Assembly (NCBI GenBank): GCA_025450495.1
Contig: JANWHI010000143.1
Coordinates: forward strand, 1 to 5,182
Reading direction: 5' to 3'
Source: Candidatus Dormiibacter sp.
GTDB taxonomy: Bacteria > Chloroflexota > Dormibacteria > UBA8260
Length of the DNA stretch: 5,182 bases
Shown here: in pieces, positions 1 to 5,182 of the stretch
How positions within the stretch are numbered: the first letter of the stretch is position 1
Layout of the letters: each line of letters starts with the position of its first letter
Notes under the pieces: model-generated
What the model was told of the DNA's origin: nothing
The model's database searches: none
The model's input: the letters and a program-made list of their open reading frames with translations, nothing else
Made by a program: the position numbers and the translations under genes

Positions 1-83
1 GGACGTGGCAGCGCATCGTGCTCGTCGACCTCAACATTGACAACCCGCAGCGGCGCGTGCGGCTCCACCTGTTGAGCGGCTAG
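1..83 (+). CDS. 3' end of an upstream gene, product unknown
   Basis: A reading frame (first full codon at base 3) enters from the left edge and ends at the TAG at 81-83. It gives about 26 residues, a tail with V-L-V-D-L-N-I-D-N followed by a basic, leucine-rich end. Nearly every codon ends in G or C, as in the genes downstream, and the other two + frames stop inside the same stretch, so I take it as real coding sequence. I do not recognise the protein from so short a tail. Its stop codon overlaps the ribosome binding site of the gene at 96, only 12 bases away, so the two are probably co-transcribed and perhaps translationally coupled. The function of this partner would be the best clue to the job of the next gene. 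Confidence 0.6.
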   Translation, partial: TWQRIVLVDLNIDNPQRRVRLHLLSG

Positions 84-87
84 GAGG
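82..87 (+). promoter_or_regulatory. Shine-Dalgarno of the double nuclease-fold gene
   Basis: A perfect AGGAGG lies 8 bases before the ATG at 96 and shares bases with the preceding TAG stop at 81-83. This fixes the start at 96 and suggests stop/restart coupling with the upstream gene. Confidence 0.75.
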
Positions 88-95
88 ATCCGAGG

Positions 96-1118
96 ATGGA
101 CCCCGCGGCCGGCGAATCCCCGCGGCTGCACAACCTGGCGGTGGGCCAGGTGGCGGAGTTCCTGGTGTGGAGCACGCTGATCGCGACATCGGACGGCGAC
201 CTCCACGTCTTCCTTCCGCTCGACGATCGCGGCATCGATGGCATCGTGCATCGCATCTCCACCGACGGCTACGCGCGCCTCCAGGTCAAGGGGCGGAGCG
301 TGCATCCCCGTGGAGGCATCGCCATCCAGGTGACCGGCGACGAGCTGCTCGACGACCGCGCGATGGTCGTGGCGGTGGATGTCGACATGGCGACGACCTC
401 GATGGGCACACATGCGCTCGTTGTCGATGTGCCCGTGTTTCGCGAGCTGGCGCAACGCAATGTCACGTCGAGCGGTGAGGTGCTCTACGAGGCGGAGATG
501 ATGCTGCCACCTGCGGCGGAGAGCCATTGGGCACCGTGGTGCGTGACCACGGCGGAGGTCGGCGTGAGGCTGCTGACGCCTGCGGCGGTGCCGGCGGTGG
601 CAGGGCCGCTCGATTGGGTGGGGGCGAGGCGGCTCGGCTATCGCGCGGAGATGGAGCTGCTTCGCCGGGCCGCTGACTGCCCGGAGCTCAACGTGTTCAA
701 GGCATTCCCCGACCTCGAGCCGAACGAGTACCTGCTGTACCACACCCGCACTCACGAGATCGTTGGTGTACAGGTGAAGTCGGTGACATTCGCACGCGGG
801 GCCAACGAGGCACAGGTGTCGGTGTACCGGCCGGCGTTGCGGCCCTCTCCGCATACGTGGTTCGTGATCTTCCTGGGGGACCCTGGCCAGAGTGCCTTCC
901 TGCCGCAGTGCATCGTGATGCCGTCCGAGACGGTGGCGGAGTACCTCGCGGGGCACGGACCGCGTGGCAGGCTCTGGGTGACTCGTGACGTGACCGGGCG
1001 GCTCGAGCGCTGGCGAGTTCGGCTGGCGACGTTGGGTCAGCGGCTGGCCGAGCTCGCGGTGCCCGACGGCGCCAGGCGGAGCTCGACCTCCGCACGCAAC
1101 TCGAGGAAGCGAGCGTAG
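96..1118 (+). CDS. Putative tandem PD-(D/E)XK nuclease-fold protein
   Basis: This is a 340-residue soluble protein with no signal peptide or membrane segment. I do not recognise it as a named gene. Two parts look like PD-(D/E)XK nuclease modules. Module 1 has E21 in a predicted helix (V-A-E-F-L-V), D48 in R-G-I-D-G-I-V and Q63-V-K65. Module 2 has E185 or E187 (R-A-E-M-E-L-L), E211 in N-E-Y-L-L-Y and Q226-V-K228. The acidic-to-Q-x-K spacing is identical in both (15 residues to the Q, 17 to the K). The segments after each Q-V-K also echo each other (a beta-strand run, then hydrophobic strands near 89-96 and 255-260, then a helix near 113-120 and 282-288). Q-x-K is a known variant of the third motif in this superfamily, so DNA cleavage or DNA binding is inferred, not shown. 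Residues 130-180 form a linker. The last ~27 residues are Ser/Arg-rich and lie antisense to the next gene, so they are probably not conserved. The start is set by the AGGAGG at 82-87. It likely forms an operon with the gene ending at 83. It could instead be a structural or inactive nuclease-fold protein. Confidence 0.8.
   Translation: MDPAAGESPRLHNLAVGQVAEFLVWSTLIATSDGDLHVFLPLDDRGIDGIVHRISTDGYARLQVKGRSVHPRGGIAIQVTGDELLDDRAMVVAVDVDMATTSMGTHALVVDVPVFRELAQRNVTSSGEVLYEAEMMLPPAAESHWAPWCVTTAEVGVRLLTPAAVPAVAGPLDWVGARRLGYRAEMELLRRAADCPELNVFKAFPDLEPNEYLLYHTRTHEIVGVQVKSVTFARGANEAQVSVYRPALRPSPHTWFVIFLGDPGQSAFLPQCIVMPSETVAEYLAGHGPRGRLWVTRDVTGRLERWRVRLATLGQRLAELAVPDGARRSSTSARNSRKRA
1037..1118. other. 82-bp convergent overlap of two coding regions
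   Basis: The + gene (stop TAG 1116-1118) and the minus gene (stop TGA, complement of 1037-1039) share their 3' ends. The shared stretch encodes residues from about 314 of the + protein and residues 350-375 of the minus protein. The minus reading there (R-Y-A-R-F-L-E-L) matches the usual C-terminal helix of its family. The + reading is low-complexity, so the + gene is probably the one that ran on. There is no room for a terminator between the genes. Confidence 0.75.
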
Positions 1119-2164
1119 CGGTCGGCAGCGTCGACAACGGCGGCCGCCTCCTCGTCGCTGCTGGGTCTGAAGAGAGTGATGGCGACCCGCACCGTCGTCC
1201 TCTGCAACGAGCGCTTCCACGTTCCCGCCACGCGGCCATCGATGATGACGACGCTGTTGAGGATATCGCCACGCTGATCGAACGTCGGCAGATGATCCAT
1301 GTCACGGATCGGGTCGCGATCGGCGTAGCCGACTGTGTACTCGTCGAAGTTGGGAAGTAGGTGCGCCCGATTGGCCCTCCTGAGCGACGTTCGCTGTCCG
1401 CCTGACGCGGACCAATGGGCGATGCCGCCGACCGACGTCTGCGCGAGACGTGTCTGTGCGTGCGTCACGGCAGCGGTGCAATCGGCTACGGAGAGCCCCG
1501 ACCACCAGGCGAAGTCCTTGATGGTGGCCGGACCATGGCTGGCGAAGTACCGCGACGCGAGCTCGGCCAGCGCTGTGTCGCGATCCATCTTCTTGGTGGC
1601 AGGCACACGGTCATCGAGCAGCGCGTAGGTGCGCTGCTTGCCTCGGAGGGCGCCGCTGCAGATGACGCCGTCGAGCTCGGCATTCACCATGAGCCGGCCG
1701 AGGGCGATCAGGTTTGGGAAGTCGATGCCGGCCCGGCGGAGGGCGTCGCCCAGCTCGACGCGGGTCAGCTGCCGGCCATCCTTCAGCGCTGCCGCGATCA
1801 GCCGGTTGCTGCGAGTCAGCGTCGCCTCGTCGAAGCCCGATTCGCGATTGCCGAACGCCATCAGCGCCTTGACGCGCGGCGCGGTCAGCCGGAGCATCCA
1901 GCGGATGTCGGCGGGGACGACGAAGTGCCATGTGGGCCGGAGGACGTGGGTTCGCAGGATGCTGGCGTCGGCCAGGGCCTGGTCCAGGTCGGTGCTGGTC
2001 AGCATGCCCGCACGCTGCGCCACTGCCCATTTGGCGGCAGCGTAATCCTGCGCCTGGACCGCACCCATCCAGCGCACGACGTCGGGCGCGGATGTTGCTG
2101 GGGCTGCACCGTGGAGCAGCTGGTTACGCAGGCGTGCGGCAATAAAGTTTGCGGACGCGTTCAT
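1037..2164 (-). CDS. AlkZ/YcaQ-like winged-helix DNA glycosylase (HTH_42 family)
   Basis: This 375-residue cytoplasmic protein belongs to the winged-helix HTH_42 (formerly DUF1006) family. The family includes AlkZ, which removes interstrand crosslinks and alkylated bases in Streptomyces, and E. coli YcaQ/AlkX. Family hallmarks seen in order are M-G-A-V-Q-A-Q-D-Y with Q37-A-Q39, the Q-x-Q catalytic motif at the same numbering as I recall for AlkZ. Next come L-R-P-T-W-H-F-V near 75-82 and H-G-P-A-T-I-K-D-F-A-W-W-S-G-L at 210-224. L-L-P-N-F-D-E-Y-T-V-G-Y-A-D-R-D lies at 269-284, and D-G-R-V-A-G-T-W-K-R at 309-318. Length is normal for the family and no motif is missing. Q-x-Q rather than Q-x-D points to the AlkZ-like branch rather than the YcaQ branch. 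The ATG at 2164 puts the motif at the expected place, but no Shine-Dalgarno precedes it. Its leader holds two sets of direct repeats. AlkZ relatives sometimes sit in genotoxin clusters as self-resistance genes, but nothing nearby looks biosynthetic. The substrate is unknown. Confidence 0.9.
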   Translation of the reverse strand: MNASANFIAARLRNQLLHGAAPATSAPDVVRWMGAVQAQDYAAAKWAVAQRAGMLTSTDLDQALADASILRTHVLRPTWHFVVPADIRWMLRLTAPRVKALMAFGNRESGFDEATLTRSNRLIAAALKDGRQLTRVELGDALRRAGIDFPNLIALGRLMVNAELDGVICSGALRGKQRTYALLDDRVPATKKMDRDTALAELASRYFASHGPATIKDFAWWSGLSVADCTAAVTHAQTRLAQTSVGGIAHWSASGGQRTSLRRANRAHLLPNFDEYTVGYADRDPIRDMDHLPTFDQRGDILNSVVIIDGRVAGTWKRSLQRTTVRVAITLFRPSSDEEAAAVVDAADRYARFLELRAEVELRLAPSGTASSASR

Positions 2165-2197
2165 CGCGGTGGATGGTGGCAGATGCTCCGGTCACAT

Positions 2198-2223
2198 CGG
2201 ATGCACATTGCGGATGCACATTG
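2198..2223. repeat. Perfect tandem 13-bp repeat, two copies
   Basis: The unit CGGATGCACATTG occurs at 2198-2210 and again at 2211-2223 with no spacer. One further matching base (C2224) makes the identity 14 bases at a 13-bp period. It lies 33 bases upstream of the glycosylase ATG, in the gap between two minus-strand genes. A regulator binding site is possible, as is simple slippage. Confidence 0.85.
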
Positions 2224-2272
2224 CCTTCGGATCGTGCGGCATGCTTCGGCGGAGCGCGTGCGGCTGGCTGGG

Positions 2273-2321
2273 TCTGCTCGCTACGCGGCGGCGTCGGTGA
2301 TCTGCTCGGTACGCGGCGGCG
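2273..2321. repeat. Direct repeat, 21 bp, two copies at 28-bp period
   Basis: Copies at 2273-2293 and 2301-2321 match at 20 of 21 bases (the single difference is C2281 versus G2309). Both begin TCTGCTCG and end with ACGCGGCGGCG, separated by 7 bases. They lie about 110-160 bases upstream of the glycosylase start and outside any supported gene. Possible roles are operator half-sites for one protein or remnants of a local duplication. Confidence 0.8.
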
Positions 2322-2385
2322 ATCGGGGAGGAGAACTCGAGGTCGGCGGCGGATGTCAAGAGTTCGGAGGCCCGGCCCCGGGAAC

Positions 2386-4062
2386 CTACGTTGCCCTGCT
2401 CAGCTCCGCCGCCGACATTTCGCGGCGCATCTGGTCCAGGCCGAGCGATCCCAGTTGCAGGGCCTGGGTGTGGAACGCCTTGAGGTCGAAGTCCGTGCCC
2501 CGGCGGCGGCGAACGTCGTCGCGCATCTCGAGCCAGGCGCGCTCGCCGACCTTGTAGCTGATCGCCTGCGCGGGCATGCCCAGGTAGCGCTCGACCTCGC
2601 TGCGGGTGAAGTCGCCGCGAATCGGTGAGTAGCGGTCCGCGAAGGGAATCGCGTTGTCCCATGACCACGTCTGTCCGGCATTCGGCTCACCGTCGGGAAT
2701 GGTCTTCTCGAGGTGGAGACCGATGTCGACGACAACGCGCATCGCGCGGAAGATGTGCGACGCCAGCATGCCCATCTCGTAGTCGGGGTTGTCGAGATAG
2801 CCGAGCTCGCCCATCAGCCGCTCCGCGTACAGCGCCCAGCCCTCGCCGTGGCCGCTGACGAAGCCGAGGGTGCGCTGGTAGCGGCTGAGGCTCGTCAGCC
2901 CCGCCACCAGGCCGAGCTGGAGGTGGTGACCGGGAACCCCTTCATGGTAGGCAGTGCTGACCTCGCTCCACACTGGGAACACGGTGCGGCCCGTGTCCGG
3001 ATACCAGGTGCGCCCGGGCCGGCTCCAGTCCTCAGACGGAGGTGTGTAGTACATCGCCGCCGCCCCACCCGGCGGCGCGATCATGCACTCGCAGCGGCGC
3101 ATCTGTTCAGGGATGTCGAAGTGGGTGCCGTTGAGCTCGGCGATCGCGGTGTCGGTCAGGTTCTGCAGGAACCGCTGCAGGTTGTCGGTGCCCGTCACCG
3201 CGCGCGCCGGGTCGGTGGTCAGCAGCTCGATGACCTTCTCAACCGTCGCGCCAGGGCTGATGCGCTCGGCGACACGACGCATCTCCGCGTCGAGCCGGCG
3301 CAGCTCCTCCCATCCCCAGACGTATGTCTCATCGAGATCGACGTCGCTGCCGAGATAATGGCGTGCCGCCAGGCGGTAGCGATCGCGTCCCACCGGGTCG
3401 TGATCGGGGACCGCCGGCGCGTAGTCGTTGCGGAGGAAGCGCGCCAGCCCTGCGTAGGCGTCGGTTGCCGCCCGGGCGGCCGCGTTGACATCGGCGCGAA
3501 GCGCTTGGTGGGGGCAGCGCTCGGCGAGAGCCACGAAGAACGGCGTGCCATCTCCCTCGACCCCACCCCAGACTGCGGCCTGCTTGGCGCACACCAGCGC
3601 CTGGCGCCGAGCCGCCGGCAGGCCGAGCTCGAGCCCGTGCCGGAGTGTCGCCTCAAGGCCGTCGATCGACGCCGGGACCTTGGCGAGGCGGGCCGCGATG
3701 TGGCCCCAGTCGTCCGCGCTCGCCTGCGGGCAGAGGTCGAAGATCATCCGGATCGACGAGACCGGCGAGCCGATGTTGCGAAGCAGCCGCCACGGCTCCC
3801 CGGCGTCGTGCATCTGGATGTCGATCTGCAGCCGGTCGAGCATGAACTCGCGGCAGACGCGGTCGGCGTCGCTCGCGGCCTCGGTGCGGCCCAACTCCTC
3901 GAGGGTTCTCCGGGTGAGCGCGGCGCCGGCGTCCACCCCGTCGGGGGAGTAGTCGGTCATCGCCTCCTCGTGCCCGGGTACGCCGAGCATGGTTGCCAGG
4001 AAGGCGTCGAGGCCGGCCGCCGCCGTGACGTAGCGGTCCGCGAGGTCGAAGATCGCGCTCAC
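2386..4062 (-). CDS. DUF885 family putative zinc metallopeptidase
   Basis: This 558-residue protein spans the whole DUF885 family length and has no signal peptide, so it is probably cytoplasmic. The N-terminus (I-F-D-L-A-D-R-Y-V, then G-H-E-E-A-M-T-D-Y-S-P-D-G near 30-42) is family-typical and supports the GTG start at 4062. The expected metal site is H373-E-G-V-P-G-H379-H380-L-Q, followed by G-H-G-E407-G-W-A-L-Y-A-E. By analogy with gluzincins, histidines of the first motif and an acidic residue of the second would hold zinc, with E374 as general base. The C-terminal family block Q-A-I-S-Y-K-V-G-E (499-507) and F-H-T-Q-A-L-Q-L-G (530-538) is intact. Members are generally annotated as hypothetical or as peptidases of unknown substrate, and I cannot name one here. 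No Shine-Dalgarno precedes the GTG, but a TANNNT box 7 bases upstream hints at a leaderless transcript. The propeller gene lies 63 bases upstream on the same strand, so read-through is also possible. Confidence 0.92.
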   Translation of the reverse strand: MSAIFDLADRYVTAAAGLDAFLATMLGVPGHEEAMTDYSPDGVDAGAALTRRTLEELGRTEAASDADRVCREFMLDRLQIDIQMHDAGEPWRLLRNIGSPVSSIRMIFDLCPQASADDWGHIAARLAKVPASIDGLEATLRHGLELGLPAARRQALVCAKQAAVWGGVEGDGTPFFVALAERCPHQALRADVNAAARAATDAYAGLARFLRNDYAPAVPDHDPVGRDRYRLAARHYLGSDVDLDETYVWGWEELRRLDAEMRRVAERISPGATVEKVIELLTTDPARAVTGTDNLQRFLQNLTDTAIAELNGTHFDIPEQMRRCECMIAPPGGAAAMYYTPPSEDWSRPGRTWYPDTGRTVFPVWSEVSTAYHEGVPGHHLQLGLVAGLTSLSRYQRTLGFVSGHGEGWALYAERLMGELGYLDNPDYEMGMLASHIFRAMRVVVDIGLHLEKTIPDGEPNAGQTWSWDNAIPFADRYSPIRGDFTRSEVERYLGMPAQAISYKVGERAWLEMRDDVRRRRGTDFDLKAFHTQALQLGSLGLDQMRREMSAAELSRAT

Positions 4063-4069
4063 CGCGCGG

Positions 4070-4075
4070 AGTCTA
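4070..4075 (-). promoter_or_regulatory. Possible -10 box for a leaderless DUF885 transcript
   Basis: On the minus strand TAGACT ends 7 bases before the GTG at 4062. A TANNNT box 6-8 bases before an RTG codon is the usual arrangement for leaderless genes in Actinomycetota and similar lineages, and there is no Shine-Dalgarno here. No convincing -35 box is found at 16-18 bases; TTTGAC (4101-4106) is 25 bases away, which is too far. Confidence 0.3.
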
Positions 4076-4125
4076 GGCGGAGGGCTGGGCGATCGGTCGC
4101 GTCAAATTCGTGCCCGGGCTTGCCC

Positions 4126-5154
4126 TCAGCCCAGTTGACTCCACGTCGAGCCGGTCCACGAGAAGACGCGCACGGGCTGCGGGGATCCCTGGTTCGGTTG
4201 CGGAACGGTTCCCAGGATGAGCAGGTGCCCGGCCACCGTGTCCGTCACCTCGGCGAGCGGCGACAGCGGGAGTCGTGCGCCTGCCAACGGAATCCAGTCC
4301 CGTCCACTCCACGACCACATCTGTCGGCCGACCTGTGACTGCGTCGGGTCAGTGCAGAGAAGCAACCTGTCGCTGACGGGATCCAGCGCCAGGCTGAGAA
4401 TCACGGGAGCGTTCGCGCCTGAGCCGACCTGTCGCCAGGCCATGCCGTCCCACCTGTACGTGGTCACCCGAGGGGCGCAACAGCTGATGGCGAGGAGAGC
4501 GCGGGTCACGGGGTCGAAGGCGACGCTGCCGAAGGCTGTCCCTGAGGGCAGATCACCGTCGGGTTGACGGTCCCAGTGGCTTCCGTTCCACACCCAGGTC
4601 TGTCCACCGGCGCTGAGCACCATCTGGTTGTGTGCGGGGTCCCACGCCATCAACGAGCCCTCGCCGACCGGCGGGCTCCCCGTTCCCGCGTCGAGCGCAA
4701 GCCACGTCGTCCCGTCCCATCCCCAGGTGTCGTCGACGACGTCGCCAGGGCTGAGCCGTCCGCCGTAGAGCATGACCATCCGTGTGATCGGGTCGTACGC
4801 GGCCGAGGCGCCGAAACGACCCCGCGGGCTGGCCGCAGGGCGGGCGAGCGTCCAGCGACGGCCATCCCAGAGCCACGTCGTGGTGTAGCTGTCGATGCCG
4901 CCGAAGAGGACCAGCTGGTGTGTCGAGGGATCGTCGACCGCGCTGAATCCAAAACCGGTGACGGGCTGGTGCGGCACCGGCGTTGTCAAAGGAATTGCGA
5001 ACGGCGTTGATGGTGCTGGCGTTGGCAGGGACTCCCCGGCCGAGCCCGCGGTCAAGACGACGACGACGACAACGACGGCGGCCACTCCCACCATCGCCGC
5101 GGCCGCGAGACTCCGACGATCACCGCGGAACGGCACGCCAGGCAGTGTATTCAA
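4126..5154 (-). CDS. Membrane-anchored six-repeat kelch-like beta-propeller protein
   Basis: The protein is at least 342 residues. A short basic segment (R10-G-D-R-R14) precedes one hydrophobic stretch (A17-A36, including a run of seven valines at 27-33). A Pro/Thr/Ser-rich linker (43-64) follows, then the propeller. This implies a cytoplasmic N-terminus and an extracytoplasmic domain. Six repeats of about 45-50 residues carry a D-P-x-(T/S/H)-x-x-(L/M)-(V/L)-L strand and an aromatic motif. The motifs are W94-L-W-D-G-R-R-W, W144-G-W-D-G-T-T-W, W187-V-W-N-G-S-H-W, Y233-R-W-D-G-M-A-W, W280-S-W-S-G-R-D-W and F331-S-W-T-G-S-T-W. Blade 6 is the most diverged. Kelch/galactose-oxidase-type propellers usually bind proteins or sugars; no enzyme residues are identifiable and I assign no ligand. 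The TTG at 5154 is the first start codon in frame but has no Shine-Dalgarno. The frame is open with no stop to base 5182, so the true start may lie outside the window, perhaps adding an anti-sigma-like cytoplasmic region. Confidence 0.82.
   Translation of the reverse strand: MNTLPGVPFRGDRRSLAAAAMVGVAAVVVVVVVLTAGSAGESLPTPAPSTPFAIPLTTPVPHQPVTGFGFSAVDDPSTHQLVLFGGIDSYTTTWLWDGRRWTLARPAASPRGRFGASAAYDPITRMVMLYGGRLSPGDVVDDTWGWDGTTWLALDAGTGSPPVGEGSLMAWDPAHNQMVLSAGGQTWVWNGSHWDRQPDGDLPSGTAFGSVAFDPVTRALLAISCCAPRVTTYRWDGMAWRQVGSGANAPVILSLALDPVSDRLLLCTDPTQSQVGRQMWSWSGRDWIPLAGARLPLSPLAEVTDTVAGHLLILGTVPQPNQGSPQPVRVFSWTGSTWSQLG
5056..5076. repeat. Trinucleotide GAC run coding the polyvaline membrane segment
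   Basis: Five exact GAC units (5056-5070), then AAC and GAC, read on the minus strand as seven valine codons (residues 27-33 of the propeller protein). Gain or loss of units would stay in frame and change the membrane-helix length. Confidence 0.75.
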
Positions 5155-5182
5155 GCGTCGCGGTGAAACTCCGGCGATGAAC

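Noticed and set aside
697..1305. Minus-strand 202-codon frame under the nuclease-fold gene
   Set aside because: It is Ser/Arg/Pro-rich and low-complexity, and overlaps two supported genes in a shadow frame.
2354..2359. Perfect TTGACA on the minus strand, possible -35 box for the glycosylase
   Set aside because: No TANNNT or TATAAT-like hexamer lies 15-19 bases downstream (the bases there read GTTCTC), and it is about 190 bases from the start codon.
2367..2388. GC-rich inverted repeat (CCCGG/CCGGG) just after the peptidase stop, possible terminator
   Set aside because: The loop is only 2 bases in the simplest pairing and no T-run follows on the minus strand.
1415..2557. Long + strand open frame (380 codons) antisense to the glycosylase
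   Set aside because: The minus-strand reading carries the complete set of HTH_42 motifs; the + reading has no recognisable domain and is the usual long antisense frame of high-GC genes.
2192..2668. Minus-strand 158-codon frame across the gap at 2165-2385
   Set aside because: Most of it is a shadow of the peptidase 3' end and the rest is repeat-bearing leader; no domain or ribosome site. Only its last nine codons are noted as a speculative leader frame.
4101..4125. Short GGGC/GCCC inverted repeat just after the propeller stop, possible terminator
   Set aside because: The loop is 2 bases and no T-tract follows; at this GC content such short pairs are expected by chance.
2713..4338. Long + strand open frame (541 codons) antisense to the peptidase
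   Set aside because: It is rich in Arg, Ala, His and Val without any motif, while the opposite strand encodes an intact DUF885 protein. It also crosses the gap and enters the antisense of the propeller gene.

Overview
The window is strongly G+C-rich, and the genes mostly end their codons in G or C. It reads as ordinary chromosomal DNA from a high-GC bacterium. The mix of a DUF885 peptidase, an HTH_42/AlkZ-like protein and a membrane-anchored propeller with W-x-W-(D/N/S/T)-G-x-x-W repeats fits Actinomycetota, Chloroflexota or Dormibacterota-like soil lineages. That placement is inference from gene content only. I see no rRNA, tRNA, CRISPR array, insertion sequence or attachment site.

Layout. 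Bases 1-83 are the 3' end of a + strand gene whose stop codon runs into the Shine-Dalgarno sequence of the next gene (96-1118, +). That next gene is an unrecognised 340-residue protein which I read as two tandem PD-(D/E)XK nuclease-like modules. It converges on, and overlaps by 82 bp, a minus-strand gene (1037-2164) for an AlkZ/YcaQ-type winged-helix DNA glycosylase with the Q-x-Q catalytic motif at residues 37-39. A 221-bp gap (2165-2385) follows. It contains two unrelated short direct repeats, a 13-bp perfect tandem pair and a 21-bp near-perfect pair, both upstream of the glycosylase start.

The minus strand then carries a full-length DUF885 metallopeptidase (2386-4062, GTG start) and, upstream of it across a 63-bp gap, a membrane-anchored six-repeat kelch-like beta-propeller (4126-5154). 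The propeller frame stays open to the window edge.

How the genes fit together. The left part pairs a putative double nuclease-fold protein with a base-excision enzyme, so a DNA-damage or DNA-processing role is possible. Convergent orientation alone does not prove a shared function. The right part (peptidase plus extracytoplasmic propeller) shows no obvious link to it. The most interesting points are the internal duplication of the nuclease fold, the long antisense 3' overlap, and the repeat-rich leader of the glycosylase gene. I see no complete new system.
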